Below, piece after piece: positions 15,193-23,716 of a DNA stretch of 38,397 nucleotides. The notes beneath the pieces were generated by a model that was not told where the DNA came from, made no database searches, and saw only the letters and a program-made list of their open reading frames with translations. The stretch lies in the NCBI GenBank assembly GCA_031396505.1, contig JANNKX010000351.1:1-38397 (forward strand), read 5' to 3'. Position 1 is the stretch's first letter. Every line of letters begins with the position of its first letter. The position numbers and the translations under genes are program-made. The stretch comes from JAAFHS01 sp031396505. Its GTDB lineage: Bacteria; Pseudomonadota; Alphaproteobacteria; Rhodobacterales; Rhodobacteraceae.

Positions 15193-16382
15193 TACACCCG
15201 TTTCAACGCAATCACCGCGTTCAGCCCGCCAAACGCAAACGCGTTTGACAAGACAGCCGCCACATTTTTCTGCCGCGCCTCATGCGTCACCAGATCAATC
15301 GCGCAGGCTGGGTCTGCCTCACGGTGCCCGATCGTCGGTGCGATCACCCCCTCGCGCAACGCCAGAATGCAGGCCAACAACTCGACCGCCCCCGTCCCGC
15401 CAATCAGATGCCCGTGCATTGCCTTGGTCGATGACACCGGCACGCGCGCCCCGAACACCTCCGCAATCACCCCGGCCTCCGTCCGGTCATTCGCCGCAGT
15501 GCCCGTGCCATGCGCATTGATGTATGCGACCTGATCGGCATTCAGTCCCGCATCCGTCAGCGCCAGCCGCACAGCCCGCGCCGCACCCTCCGCCGATGGC
15601 AGCACGATGTCGGACGCATCCGATGTCATCCCGAACCCCGCCACCTCTGCCAGAATATCCGCGCCCCGCGCCTGCGCCCGCGCCATATCCTCGAACACGA
15701 AAACGCCCGCGCCCTCACCCATCACCATGCCGTTGCGCGTCGCGCAAAACGGGCGACATCCATCGGGCGACATCACGCGCAATCCCTCCCACGCCTTGAT
15801 CCCGCCAAAGCACAGCATCGCCTCGGCCCCGCCCGTCAGCATGACATCGGCCAGCCCGCCCCGGATCATCTGAAACGCCAGCCCCATCGCGTGGTTCGAA
15901 CTCGCGCAGGCCGATGACACGCTGAATACCGGCCCCATCAAGCCATAGGCCATCGACACATGGCTGGCCGCCGCCGACGCCATCAACCGCGGCACCGTCA
16001 ACGGATGGACCCGGTTCTTGCCTTCGCCATACACCGCGCGGTAATTGTCATCCACCGTGCCAAGCCCGCCCACCGCAGTGCCCATGATCACGCCCGCCCG
16101 CGTTCCATCGCCGAAATCCGCACCCGCCTGCGCCACCGCCTGCCGCGCCGCGACCAGTGTGAATTGCGTAAACCGGTCATAAAGCGTCAGATCGCGGCCA
16201 AAGATGCTTTCGTCCCATGCCTTGACCTGCCCGCCGATCTGCACGCCCAGCCGGTCCAGATCGCGCAGATCTAACGGCGCGATGCCGCCGCGCCCGGCGC
16301 GAAACGCCTCCCACGTCCCTGCCACATCCTGCGCCAGCGCGTTGACCGTGCCCGCCCCCGTAATGGCCACCCGCCGCGTCAC
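15192..16382 (-). CDS. Beta-ketoacyl-ACP synthase (KAS II / FabF-like)
   Basis: A 396-residue condensing enzyme. The catalytic triad is visible: Cys159 in SSACASSNHA, His291 in NAHGTGT and His325 in STKAMHGHLIGG, with Lys320 also conserved. It elongates acyl-ACP with malonyl-ACP in the cytoplasm. The start is GTG at 16382, 3 bp after the stop of the acyl carrier protein, so translation is coupled. The operon position after lpxD and a dedicated ACP suggests it makes a special acyl chain, perhaps for lipid A, rather than serving bulk fatty acid synthesis. Rhizobial NodE/FabF1 relatives act with dedicated ACPs in the same way; that parallel is inference. Confidence 0.9.
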   Translation of the reverse strand: MTRRVAITGAGTVNALAQDVAGTWEAFRAGRGGIAPLDLRDLDRLGVQIGGQVKAWDESIFGRDLTLYDRFTQFTLVAARQAVAQAGADFGDGTRAGVIMGTAVGGLGTVDDNYRAVYGEGKNRVHPLTVPRLMASAAASHVSMAYGLMGPVFSVSSACASSNHAMGLAFQMIRGGLADVMLTGGAEAMLCFGGIKAWEGLRVMSPDGCRPFCATRNGMVMGEGAGVFVFEDMARAQARGADILAEVAGFGMTSDASDIVLPSAEGAARAVRLALTDAGLNADQVAYINAHGTGTAANDRTEAGVIAEVFGARVPVSSTKAMHGHLIGGTGAVELLACILALREGVIAPTIGHREADPACAIDLVTHEARQKNVAAVLSNAFAFGGLNAVIALKRV

Positions 16383-16385
16383 GCC

Positions 16386-16646
16386 TCAGGCCGCCTTCCG
16401 GGCAATCAGCCCCTCAACCCCCGCAACGATGGCCCCCACGGTCGAGATGTCAAAGTCATTCTGCCCCGGTTCATTGGCGTTGAATGGCACCGCCACGTCA
16501 AACGCCTCTTCGATCGCGAAAATCGCCTCGACCAACGCCAGACTGTCCACGCCCAGGTCGGCCAGCGTTGCCTCCATCGTCACGTCCGCCACATCCAGCA
16601 TCGCCTGTTCCGCAAGAATGGCCCTGATCTTGTCACTGATGTTCAT
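16386..16646 (-). CDS. Acyl carrier protein (dedicated paralogue)
   Basis: An 86-residue acidic four-helix carrier protein. The phosphopantetheine attachment site is Ser35 in LGVDSLALVEAIFAIEE. It differs from the strongly conserved housekeeping AcpP (which reads GADSLDTVELVMALEE) and has a longer loop with NANEPGQNDFD, in line with a specialised AcpXL/NodF-like carrier. It sits 32 bp after lpxD and 3 bp before the ketoacyl synthase, so it probably feeds both. Confidence 0.92.
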   Translation of the reverse strand: MNISDKIRAILAEQAMLDVADVTMEATLADLGVDSLALVEAIFAIEEAFDVAVPFNANEPGQNDFDISTVGAIVAGVEGLIARKAA

Positions 16647-16678
16647 GTGCCTGCCCTCATCTTGTCTGTGTGCCGGAT

Positions 16679-17770
16679 TTAGTCACGATCCTGTAACTTT
16701 GAAATGACCTTCTGAAGGTCCGCCACCCGCGCCGCCAACCGTGGCAGCCGCCGCAGCGCCTTTTGCATTTCCACATGCGTCTCCATCTTTACCGCCGGAT
16801 AGCCCAGCAAGACCCGCCCGGCAGGTGCATTGGTCAGTATCTTCGTTGCCCCCCCCGCGATCACATCATCGCCCACGAACAGATTGTCGCCAACACCCAC
16901 TTGCCCGCCCAGAACAACCCGGTCGCCAATCCGGGTTGACCCCGCAATGCCCACCTGCCCGCACAGCAGGCAATCGCGCCCCACCGTCACATTATGCCCG
17001 ATATGCACCAGATTATCCAACTTGGTGCCATCCCCGATCACCGTATCGCGGATCGTGCCCCGGTCGATGCAGACATTCGCCCCGATTTCAACGTCATCGC
17101 CAATCCGCACCGCACCCAGCGAATGAATCCGCGTCCAGCTTTGTGCCGCGATACTGTCCCGCATACCCAGCGTTTCGCGGATTTCCTCAACCCCCGACTT
17201 TTCCGCCGTCACGAACGAAAATCCATCCGCCCCGATCACCGCCCCCGGCTGGCAGATGAACCGCGCCCCGATCACCACGCGCGCTCCGATCCGCGCACCC
17301 GCACAGATCAGCGCATCATCCCCGATCACCGCACCTTCTGCGATGCTGACATGGCTTGCGATCCGGGCGCGCGCGCCAATGACCACGCCCGCACCGATGG
17401 TCACGAAAGGCCCGATCGCCGCCCCCGCACCGATCTGCGCCGACGCGTCCACCACGCAACCGCCATGCACGCCTTGTGCAATCGCGGGCCCCGCATCCAG
17501 CATCCGCGACAGCCCTGCCATCGCCAGCCGCCCACGCGGCGCAAAGATTGCCGCCTGCAACCCCAGGCCCTGCCAATCCGCCCCAGGCCACAGCAGCGCC
17601 GCCCGCGCCGCACCCTGCGCCAGACCCGCGCCGTAGGCTGGTGTCATCGCCAGCGCCAGATCATCCGGTCCCGCCATCGCGGGCTCCGCCGCCCCCGTGA
17701 TTATCAGATCAAGATTGCCCGCAGCATCCGCCCCAAGCGCCACTGCAATATCGCGGATCGTATGTTGCAT
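16679..17770 (-). CDS. lpxD: UDP-3-O-acylglucosamine N-acyltransferase (LpxD, probably paralogous copy)
   Basis: A 363-residue left-handed beta-helix acyltransferase with hexapeptide repeats from about residue 103 to 320 (IGAGAAIGPFVTIGAG and similar). The catalytic His is in NLVHIGHNV (His259, matching His239 of E. coli LpxD). A C-terminal helix starting about 335 packs in the trimer. LpxD transfers a 3-hydroxyacyl chain from ACP to the 2-amino group of lipid A precursors. The canonical lpxD normally lies with bamA, fabZ and lpxA; none is here, so this is likely a second copy working with the adjacent ACP and ketoacyl synthase. That the canonical cluster exists elsewhere is an assumption. 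Confidence 0.88.
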   Translation of the reverse strand: MQHTIRDIAVALGADAAGNLDLIITGAAEPAMAGPDDLALAMTPAYGAGLAQGAARAALLWPGADWQGLGLQAAIFAPRGRLAMAGLSRMLDAGPAIAQGVHGGCVVDASAQIGAGAAIGPFVTIGAGVVIGARARIASHVSIAEGAVIGDDALICAGARIGARVVIGARFICQPGAVIGADGFSFVTAEKSGVEEIRETLGMRDSIAAQSWTRIHSLGAVRIGDDVEIGANVCIDRGTIRDTVIGDGTKLDNLVHIGHNVTVGRDCLLCGQVGIAGSTRIGDRVVLGGQVGVGDNLFVGDDVIAGGATKILTNAPAGRVLLGYPAVKMETHVEMQKALRRLPRLAARVADLQKVISKLQDRD

Positions 17771-17795
17771 GCCATCACCTCGTCGGGTGCAGGCT

Positions 17796-19418
17796 TTACC
17801 CCTGAACGCCCATCATGACCACCCCGGCCGCACCAAGCGCATTCCAGATATCGCCATCGCGCCCATAAACATCGGCGCGGTATCCCATCTGCCCCTTGGC
17901 CCCCGGCCAGGCCGTGAAATACACCAGATGCACCGGCACCGGCTGGTCCAGCGACACCGCGGTTTCGCGCCCACCGTTCAACGCCTGCGCAAAGGTCGCC
18001 TGCGGGTCGTCCGATTGCGCCGCCAGCAGCGCATAGGCAAAATCAAACGGTGATCCCAACCGCACACAGCCGTGGCTATAGGCGCGCACCTCATGCGCGA
18101 AAAGATCCTTTGCCGGCGTGTCGTGCAGATAGATGTTGTACTGGTTGGGGAACATGAACTTGACCTTGCCCAACGCATTGCCATCCGACGGTGCCTGACG
18201 CAGCGCAAACGGAAACGTGCGTGCCGAATAGGCCGCGAAATTCACCGCTCCGCGCGGCACCACGCGCCCGCTGCCGTCAATTACGTTCAGATGCCCGACC
18301 GCATTCGGATTGCGCTGCAACAGCGGCAGGTATTCATTCACCGTAATGCTGCGCGGCACCGACCATGACGGGTTCACCACCATATATTCCATCACGTCCG
18401 AAAATTCCGGCGTATGACGGCCTTCCTCATCCTTGCCGATCACCGCGCGCGTGCTGAACGTGACGCGCCCATGATCCACGATCTTGGCCGTGAAATCCGG
18501 CAGATTCACCCAGATGTGCCGCCCGCCCCGGTCGATTTCCCCGATCCAGCGCAACCGCTCCAACGCCACCAGCACCGACTGCAGCCGTACCTCTGGCCCC
18601 ACGTTCATCGCGGCAATCGTTCCCGCACCCGCAACCCCATCCGCCGTCAGGCCGTGGTCTGTCTGAAACCGCTGCACCGCCCGCGCGATCCCTGCGTCAT
18701 ACGCGGCCGTGACAGACCGGCGCAGATATCCCATCGCCGCCAGACGGTCGCGCAGCGCCACAACCTGTGCCCCGGTCTCCCCCGGCACCAGCTTTTCCGC
18801 CGCGACCGTCGGCCCCCAGCCCCCCGCCGCTATCACCCCCTGCAACCGGATACGTTCGCGCATCAGTTGCGCGTATTCCGGTGCCTGCGGCACCAGATCG
18901 CGCAGGAACCGTTCCGGTGACGGCGCGGCAAGAAATGCCGTCAGCAACGCGGCCCCGTCAAATTCCGTGCGTTCAATCACGATGGTTGCATCGACCGACC
19001 GCGGCGCCACCACCCCCATCTGCATGTCATGCATGTAATCCAGCGCCGCACGCGTCATCATCACGTCAACCCGGCCCCGGTCACCTTCGGTCGTCGCCGC
19101 CCCGAACGCCTGCGCCAGAACCACCGGGTCATAAGACGCCGTGGGCAAACCGTGATCGCCCGCCCCGGCAAGCACCGTCAGCAAGGCCTGACGCCGCCCT
19201 GCATCCTGCGCACCTGTCCAGATTGGCGCATAATGGCGCGCCGCATAGACCGCCGCCATGGCCGGATCTTCGGCGGCGGTGATGGCCACAGACTGGCTGA
19301 ATGGCGTGATGCCCTCTTCTGCTGCAGACTGACCGGCAAACCCGCCGCATACGGCTACAGACAGCATCAACCGAAAAAATGCTGTGATACCACGGCTGGC
19401 GTTGATCGTCGTCATCAT
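17796..19418 (-). CDS. L,D-transpeptidase (YcbB/LdtD-like) with peptidoglycan-binding domain
   Basis: A 540-residue exported protein. The signal peptide spans about residues 10-33 (FFRLMLSVAVCGGFAGQSA). A helical scaffold region spans about 50-200, a PG_binding_1 domain about 213-272 (GETGAQVVALRDRLAAMGYL, FQTDHGLTADGVAG) and the YkuD catalytic domain about 300-475. The active site shows His432 and SHGCVRL with Cys451, Arg453. Such enzymes make 3-3 crosslinks in peptidoglycan or attach proteins to it. Two tandem ATGs exist (19418 and 19415); the GAGG site favours 19415 by spacing. A GTG at 19448 would place the site inside the gene and was rejected. It is first gene of the envelope operon with lpxD, acp and the ketoacyl synthase, 25 bp before lpxD. 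Confidence 0.92.
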   Translation of the reverse strand: MMTTINASRGITAFFRLMLSVAVCGGFAGQSAAEEGITPFSQSVAITAAEDPAMAAVYAARHYAPIWTGAQDAGRRQALLTVLAGAGDHGLPTASYDPVVLAQAFGAATTEGDRGRVDVMMTRAALDYMHDMQMGVVAPRSVDATIVIERTEFDGAALLTAFLAAPSPERFLRDLVPQAPEYAQLMRERIRLQGVIAAGGWGPTVAAEKLVPGETGAQVVALRDRLAAMGYLRRSVTAAYDAGIARAVQRFQTDHGLTADGVAGAGTIAAMNVGPEVRLQSVLVALERLRWIGEIDRGGRHIWVNLPDFTAKIVDHGRVTFSTRAVIGKDEEGRHTPEFSDVMEYMVVNPSWSVPRSITVNEYLPLLQRNPNAVGHLNVIDGSGRVVPRGAVNFAAYSARTFPFALRQAPSDGNALGKVKFMFPNQYNIYLHDTPAKDLFAHEVRAYSHGCVRLGSPFDFAYALLAAQSDDPQATFAQALNGGRETAVSLDQPVPVHLVYFTAWPGAKGQMGYRADVYGRDGDIWNALGAAGVVMMGVQG

Positions 19419-19776
19419 AACCTCAGATCGCAATAAAAATCTTTGCACAAGCTATATGTTGGTCAATTGCCCGCCCTTGTCCATGGTCCGAACACCGCCC
19501 ATCGGCAAAGTTGCATCACAGTCACGTTTCCCGGCACGTCGCATCCCCTGCGGGTGGATTGTGCACAATTTGACAGGCTTTTTTAGGTGTGCGCCGGTGA
19601 TGACCTTCACGTCATTCAGCAAAAATTTGCCTATTGCTGCGCCAATGGACTTTGCCGGGCATTCTTTTCTTGGGCTTCGATTCCTGTTGTGCCATAACAC
19701 AGGCAACTCGGGGACGAGAAAACAAGGCCGTCGGCATAGATGGCAGAATATCAGCGATCGGGACAGGCGCATAGAA
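19419..19776. other. 358-bp divergent promoter region
   Basis: Spacer between the L,D-transpeptidase operon (-) and the DUF882 gene (+). It contains the perfect 10-bp palindrome TTGTGCACAA (19559-19568), directly followed by a TTGACA hexamer that lacks a matching -10, and a candidate promoter at 19670-19698. I see no coding sequence or structured RNA in it. Confidence 0.5.
19670..19698 (+). promoter_or_regulatory. Candidate sigma-70 promoter of the DUF882 gene
   Basis: TTGGGC (19670-19675) and CATAAC (19693-19698) with 17-nt spacing, about 80 nt upstream of ATG 19777. Each box matches the consensus at four positions or fewer, so this is tentative. Confidence 0.3.
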
Positions 19777-20346
19777 ATGACGACTGAAACCAAGACGGGC
19801 ATCTCTCGGCGTGGACTGTTTGGTGCGTTTGCGGCAACGATGCTGGTGGCCGCCCCTACCTATTCCAACGCTTTCGGGCTGCTGCGTGGTGCAGGCGATA
19901 TCCGCCGCATCCGGATGTATTCGGGGCGCACCGGCGAAAGCATCGACACGATCTATTGGCTGGAAGGCGAATACATTCCCGAAGTGCTGAAAGAAATCAA
20001 CCACTTCATGCGCGACTGGCGGTCTGGCGACACCGTCAAGATGGACGCCCGCACAATTGATATCATGGCTGCCTCGCATCGTTTGATGGATGTGTCCGAA
20101 CCCTATATGCTGCTGTCGGGCTATCGCAGCCCCGCAACCAACGCCATGCTGCGCGCGCAGTCCGGCGGTGTGGCCCGCAACTCGTTGCACATGCGCGGCC
20201 AAGCCGCCGATCTGCGTCTTGAATCGCGCTCCACCAGCCAGATGGCGCGCGCTGCTGCGAACTGTGCCGCCGGTGGTGTTGGCCGCTATTCCCGGTCAAA
20301 TTTCGTCCACATGGATTGCGGTCCGGTCCGGTCGTGGGGCGGCTGA
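19777..20346 (+). CDS. Tat-exported DUF882 / M15-like (YcbK-type) murein peptidase-like protein
   Basis: A 189-residue protein with a twin-arginine signal at the N-terminus (SRRGLFG at residues 10-16, then a hydrophobic stretch to about 32). The mature part is a DUF882/peptidase_M15-like domain with SGYRSPATN (114-122), SLHMRGQAADL giving His138 and Asp145, and NFVHMDCG giving His178, the metal-ligand pattern of LAS metallopeptidases. It probably cleaves or binds peptidoglycan peptides in the periplasm. It is divergent from the L,D-transpeptidase, the arrangement expected for co-regulated wall enzymes. ATG 19777 gives the clean Tat signal; the frame is open upstream without a plausible start. 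Confidence 0.9.
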   Translation: MTTETKTGISRRGLFGAFAATMLVAAPTYSNAFGLLRGAGDIRRIRMYSGRTGESIDTIYWLEGEYIPEVLKEINHFMRDWRSGDTVKMDARTIDIMAASHRLMDVSEPYMLLSGYRSPATNAMLRAQSGGVARNSLHMRGQAADLRLESRSTSQMARAAANCAAGGVGRYSRSNFVHMDCGPVRSWGG

Positions 20347-20375
20347 ACCCCTGAAAGACCCGTTACTTTGCTGAA

Positions 20376-20398
20376 AAGGGCACCCGAGCGGTGCCCTT
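20376..20398. terminator. Bidirectional intrinsic terminator
   Basis: AAGGGCACC (20376-20384) pairs with GGTGCCCTT (20390-20398) around a 5-nt loop in the convergent spacer between the DUF882 gene and rlmE. The T run is best on the minus strand (AAAA at 20374-20377 read in reverse), so it probably ends the ppx-rlmE transcript and also serves the plus strand. Confidence 0.8.
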
Positions 20399-20428
20399 CA
20401 TTGTTTCCATAAAGGAAACGCGCCCTCA

Positions 20429-21163
20429 TCACGCTTCGGGCAGCGCGCGCCCCTTGTATCCTATTGCCACCACGAACTTTTCCGAACTGTCCGCCCGGCT
20501 GGCCAATGGTTTCACATTCGCCACCTTGCGGAAATTCCGCTTCAGCAGGGTCTGCAATTCATTCTCCGCCCCGCCCGCCAGCACTTTGGCCACGAACGTG
20601 CCGCCCTCTTCCAGCACGTCAAACGCAAAATATGCCGCCGCCTCGCACAATGCGATGATGCGCAGATGGTCCGTGCCCTTATGCCCCGATGATGCCGCCG
20701 CCATATCCGACAGCACCACATCTGCATTCCCGCCAAGCCAGCCCTTGACCAGCGCATCCGCCTCATCGCTCAGAAAGTCCAGCACATGGATTTCTGCCCC
20801 CGCTATCGGCTCCACCTCTTGCAGATCAACGCCCAGCACCCGGCCAACCGGCTTTTTCGCGTTCTCGCCCAGTGCGTTCACCCGTGCCACCGCGATCTGG
20901 CACCACCCCCCCGGCGCGCAGCCAAGATCAACCACCCGCACACCCGGTGTCAGAAACCCGTACTTGTCATCCAGCTCCGAGATTTTGAACGCCGCCCGCC
21001 CCCGGTAGCCTTCTTTCTTGGCCCGGATTACATAGGGGTCATTCAACTGCCGCTCCAACCACAGGGTCGACGACAGTTTCCGCCCCTTGGCGGTTTTCAC
21101 GCGCACCCGCAACTCGCGCTGCCCGCGCCCGGATGTGGCTTTTTCTGCCGGTGGTTTGGTCAT
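20429..21163 (-). CDS. rlmE: 23S rRNA 2'-O-ribose (U2552) methyltransferase
   Basis: A 244-residue FtsJ/RrmJ-family SAM-dependent methyltransferase acting on U2552 of 23S rRNA during late 50S assembly. The SAM motif is VVDLGCAPGGW (78-88). The catalytic K-D-K-E tetrad is Lys60 (GRAAFKISEL), Asp153 (LSDMAAASSG), Lys193 (FVAKVLAGG) and Glu228 (SSEKFVVA). The N-terminus has a basic extension typical of alphaproteobacteria. ATG 21163 overlaps the ppx stop (ATGA), so the two are translationally coupled. Confidence 0.95.
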   Translation of the reverse strand: MTKPPAEKATSGRGQRELRVRVKTAKGRKLSSTLWLERQLNDPYVIRAKKEGYRGRAAFKISELDDKYGFLTPGVRVVDLGCAPGGWCQIAVARVNALGENAKKPVGRVLGVDLQEVEPIAGAEIHVLDFLSDEADALVKGWLGGNADVVLSDMAAASSGHKGTDHLRIIALCEAAAYFAFDVLEEGGTFVAKVLAGGAENELQTLLKRNFRKVANVKPLASRADSSEKFVVAIGYKGRALPEA

Positions 21164-22272
21164 GCGTAAGGCCCTTCTGCCAGAACGCCATCCGCGCTCA
21201 TCTGCGCATACAGCAATCCTTCCCGCAGGCCCCGGTCTGCCACCGAAAGCCTGTCGGTGGGCCATATCCGCATCAGCGCCTGAAGGATAGCCGCCCCTGA
21301 CATGATCAGCGAATGCCGGTCGCGCCCGATGCGCGGATCGGTCCTGCGTCCTTCGGGGCCCAGCGACAGGTAATCGCGGATCACGAAATCGATCTGATCG
21401 GAGGTCATCTCCAGCCCGTCCACCTTGGCGCGGTCATAGCGTTTGAGGCCTAGAAAGCTGGCCGCCACCGTCGTCACGGTGCCGCTGGTGCCGATGATCT
21501 GAAACCCCTCACGCGGGTTCTGCGCATTATAGGGCGAAAAACTCGCCAGATTCTCTTCGAAAAACCAGCTCATCAAGGCAAATCGCGCCCCGTCATCTTC
21601 AACGTCCACGAATTGGTCTTTCAACGTCGCCACCCCCAAGGGCACCGAAATCCAGTCCACCACCCGTGCGCCATCCTCGCCGTGAAACCCCCGGTGCAGC
21701 CGCATGATCGCCCGCGCCCTGAATTCCGGTGCCACCGATGACAGATCGATCCACACCAGTTCCGTGGATCCGCCGCCGATGTCCACCACCAGCAACTGTT
21801 CCGTGCGCGGGTTCACCAACGGCGCACATGAAATCACCGCCAGCCGCGCCTCTTCTTCCGGCTGAATAATTTCCAGCGACAGCCCGGTTTCGCGCCGCAC
21901 CTGCCGGATGAACTCTTTGGCATTGCGCGCCCGTCTGCATGCCTCGGTCGCCACCAGCCGCATCCGCGTCACACCATGTTTTTCGATCTTTTTCTGGCAC
22001 ACGCGCAGCGCCTGTATGGTCCGCCCCATCGACGCACGCGACAATCGCCCCGACGCCTCAAGCCCCACACCCAGCTGCACCGTCTTGGAAAAGCTGTCAA
22101 TAACATCGAACTGGCTGCCGCGCGGACGGGCAATCAGCATGCGGCAACTGTTCGTGCCAAGGTCAAGCGCCGCATAAAGCTGCGCTGACGGTTCTGTGTG
22201 GGGCGTAGACGGCTCGACCGAAGGCGCTAATTCCGGGATCGCGTCCGTACCCCGGGGACGCTCGGGCGTCAT
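21160..22272 (-). CDS. ppx: Ppx/GppA family phosphatase (exopolyphosphatase-like)
   Basis: A 370-residue ASKHA-fold enzyme hydrolysing terminal phosphates of polyphosphate and/or pppGpp. Visible motifs are YAALDLGTNSCRMLIA (phosphate-1 loop, about 33-48), VATEACRRARN, the catalytic acidic segment QPEEEARL, VVDIGGGSTELVW and GTSGTVTT. It is shorter than E. coli Ppx (about 510 residues) and lacks the C-terminal HD-like domain, as do many alphaproteobacterial members, so polyP versus pppGpp preference cannot be told. ATG 22272 follows GGAGGG with good spacing. It is coupled to rlmE. Confidence 0.9.
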   Translation of the reverse strand: MTPERPRGTDAIPELAPSVEPSTPHTEPSAQLYAALDLGTNSCRMLIARPRGSQFDVIDSFSKTVQLGVGLEASGRLSRASMGRTIQALRVCQKKIEKHGVTRMRLVATEACRRARNAKEFIRQVRRETGLSLEIIQPEEEARLAVISCAPLVNPRTEQLLVVDIGGGSTELVWIDLSSVAPEFRARAIMRLHRGFHGEDGARVVDWISVPLGVATLKDQFVDVEDDGARFALMSWFFEENLASFSPYNAQNPREGFQIIGTSGTVTTVAASFLGLKRYDRAKVDGLEMTSDQIDFVIRDYLSLGPEGRRTDPRIGRDRHSLIMSGAAILQALMRIWPTDRLSVADRGLREGLLYAQMSADGVLAEGPYA

Positions 22273-22370
22273 GGTGCGCCCTCCAACTCTGGTTACGATT
22301 AAACTAGCCCCATGCCGCCCCTGAGGCAAGCACGCAGCCGTCATCTTCTGCATGAGAATTTTTCAAGGCC

Positions 22371-22389
22371 CCCCGGTTGCGTGCCGGGG
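22371..22389 (+). other. Hairpin in the leader of the one-carbon operon
   Basis: CCCCGG (22371-22376) pairs with CCGGGG (22384-22389) around a 7-nt loop, about 110 nt upstream of the operon's first ATG. I compared the leader by eye with cobalamin, SAM-II and SAH riboswitch consensus features and found no match. It may be a simple leader or attenuator hairpin. Confidence 0.3.
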
Positions 22390-22497
22390 CAAAATCACTA
22401 CGGTCGCTTCACGCAGGCATTATGTCGAAATCCGGCAGGGTTTGTCGCAATCGCCCGCCTAAATGATGCCAGCAGACCGCGAAAGGGAATCATCGCC

Positions 22498-22794
22498 ATG
22501 CCAGAGGTCACCATCGTCTATTGGCGCGATATTCCGGCGCAGGTCATCGTCGGCAAAGGCCGACGCGGATCAAAGGTGCAGCTTTCCGAACGTTTTGAAC
22601 AGGCGATTGACCGATGTGCCATGAAAATCGGGGCCAAGGACGCCGACGCCTATCTTGCCGAATGGCGCAAAGCCCCCCCCTATGAGGCCGATGGCGAACC
22701 GGACGCCCTTGTCGCTTCTATCGCCGCCGATCTTGAGGCGACCTATGATCCCGCGCGCATCAAGCAACTGATCGACAATGAAGGGTGGGCATGA
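22498..22794 (+). CDS. Small virulence-factor-domain protein of the one-carbon operon
   Basis: A 98-residue cytoplasmic protein starting MPEVTIVYWRDIPAQVIVG. I recognise it as the small 'virulence factor' family, which in roseobacters sits next to MetF-like and corrinoid methyltransferase genes. The family name is historical and gives no mechanism. The protein is compact and acidic at its C-terminus, with no membrane or metal motif. It overlaps the reductase gene by 4 bp (ATGA), indicating joint expression, so a role in methyl-THF metabolism or corrinoid protein assembly is plausible but inferred. Confidence 0.75.
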   Translation: MPEVTIVYWRDIPAQVIVGKGRRGSKVQLSERFEQAIDRCAMKIGAKDADAYLAEWRKAPPYEADGEPDALVASIAADLEATYDPARIKQLIDNEGWA

Positions 22795-23714
22795 TGGCCT
22801 TGTTCAATTTCCGCCGTGACGCAGCCCCGCAAAACATCGCCACGGTCGAGGCGTTCTTGCACGGCTTCTCGATCGAGGTGATGCCCCGTACTGCCGAAAA
22901 AATCGACAGCTTCCGCGAGATTCTACCCAAGGGCACCCGGGTTTACATCGCCCATATCGAAGGCACGCCGATCACCGATATGGTCGCCACTGCCCGCCGT
23001 GTGCATGCCGAAGGCTATCCCGTGATGCCGCACTTCCCCGCGCGCATCATCCCCGACCGCGCCACGCTGCACGACTGGGTCGCGCGCTATCAGGGCGAGG
23101 CAGATGTGAAACAGGCCCTGCTGTTGGGCGGCGGTGTGAACACACCCGCAGGCGACTTTGACGCCTCCATGCAACTGCTGGAATCGGGTGCGTTTGACGG
23201 ATTCGACCGTCTGCACGTCGCAGGCCACCCCGAAGGCAACCGCGACATCGACAAGGATGGCGGCGATGCCATCGTGATGCAGGCGCTGAAATGGAAACAG
23301 GCGTTTTCCGAACGGTCGGATGCGCAGATGGCCATCGCGACCCAGTTCTGCTTTGAGGCCGACCCCGTGATCAAATGGGTGGATCGCCTTGCGGCAGAAG
23401 GTATCAAAATCCCTGTCCATATCGGCATCGCGGGTCCAGCCAAGCTGCAAACCCTGATCAAATTCGCTATCGCCTGCGGCGTCGGCCCGTCCCTGCGCGT
23501 GCTGCAAAAGCGCGCGATGGACGTGACCAAACTGCTGCTGCCGTATGAGCCAACCGATGTTGTGGCGACCCTCGCTGCTCACAAGGCCGCAAATCCCGAT
23601 TTCGGGATCGAGGCCGTCCATTTCTTCCCCCTCGGCGGTATCAAGACGAATGCCACATGGGTCACCGATCACGGCGGGGCCGCAGGTGTGCCCGCAGTTC
23701 ATGCAAAGGTTTAA
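22791..23714 (+). CDS. Methylenetetrahydrofolate reductase (MetF-like)
   Basis: A 307-residue TIM-barrel protein of the MTHFR family that would reduce 5,10-methylene-THF to 5-methyl-THF using FAD. Family-like segments are FSIEVMPRTAEKIDSF (about 27-42), LLLGGGVNTPAGDFD, LHVAGHPEGN and FCFEADPVIKWVDRL, which correspond to the flavin and folate regions. It is divergent from E. coli MetF but matches the roseobacter form. Two tandem ATGs (22791 and 22794) overlap the previous stop. The next gene starts 2 bp downstream and uses methyl-THF, so the pair would make and consume the same intermediate. Confidence 0.85.
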   Translation: MMALFNFRRDAAPQNIATVEAFLHGFSIEVMPRTAEKIDSFREILPKGTRVYIAHIEGTPITDMVATARRVHAEGYPVMPHFPARIIPDRATLHDWVARYQGEADVKQALLLGGGVNTPAGDFDASMQLLESGAFDGFDRLHVAGHPEGNRDIDKDGGDAIVMQALKWKQAFSERSDAQMAIATQFCFEADPVIKWVDRLAAEGIKIPVHIGIAGPAKLQTLIKFAIACGVGPSLRVLQKRAMDVTKLLLPYEPTDVVATLAAHKAANPDFGIEAVHFFPLGGIKTNATWVTDHGGAAGVPAVHAKV

Positions 23715-23716
23715 GA

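Noticed and set aside
22273..22497. Possible cobalamin, SAM-II or SAH riboswitch before the corrinoid operon
   Set aside because: Only a simple hairpin is visible; the conserved cores of these riboswitches are not found by eye. A covariance-model search would settle it.
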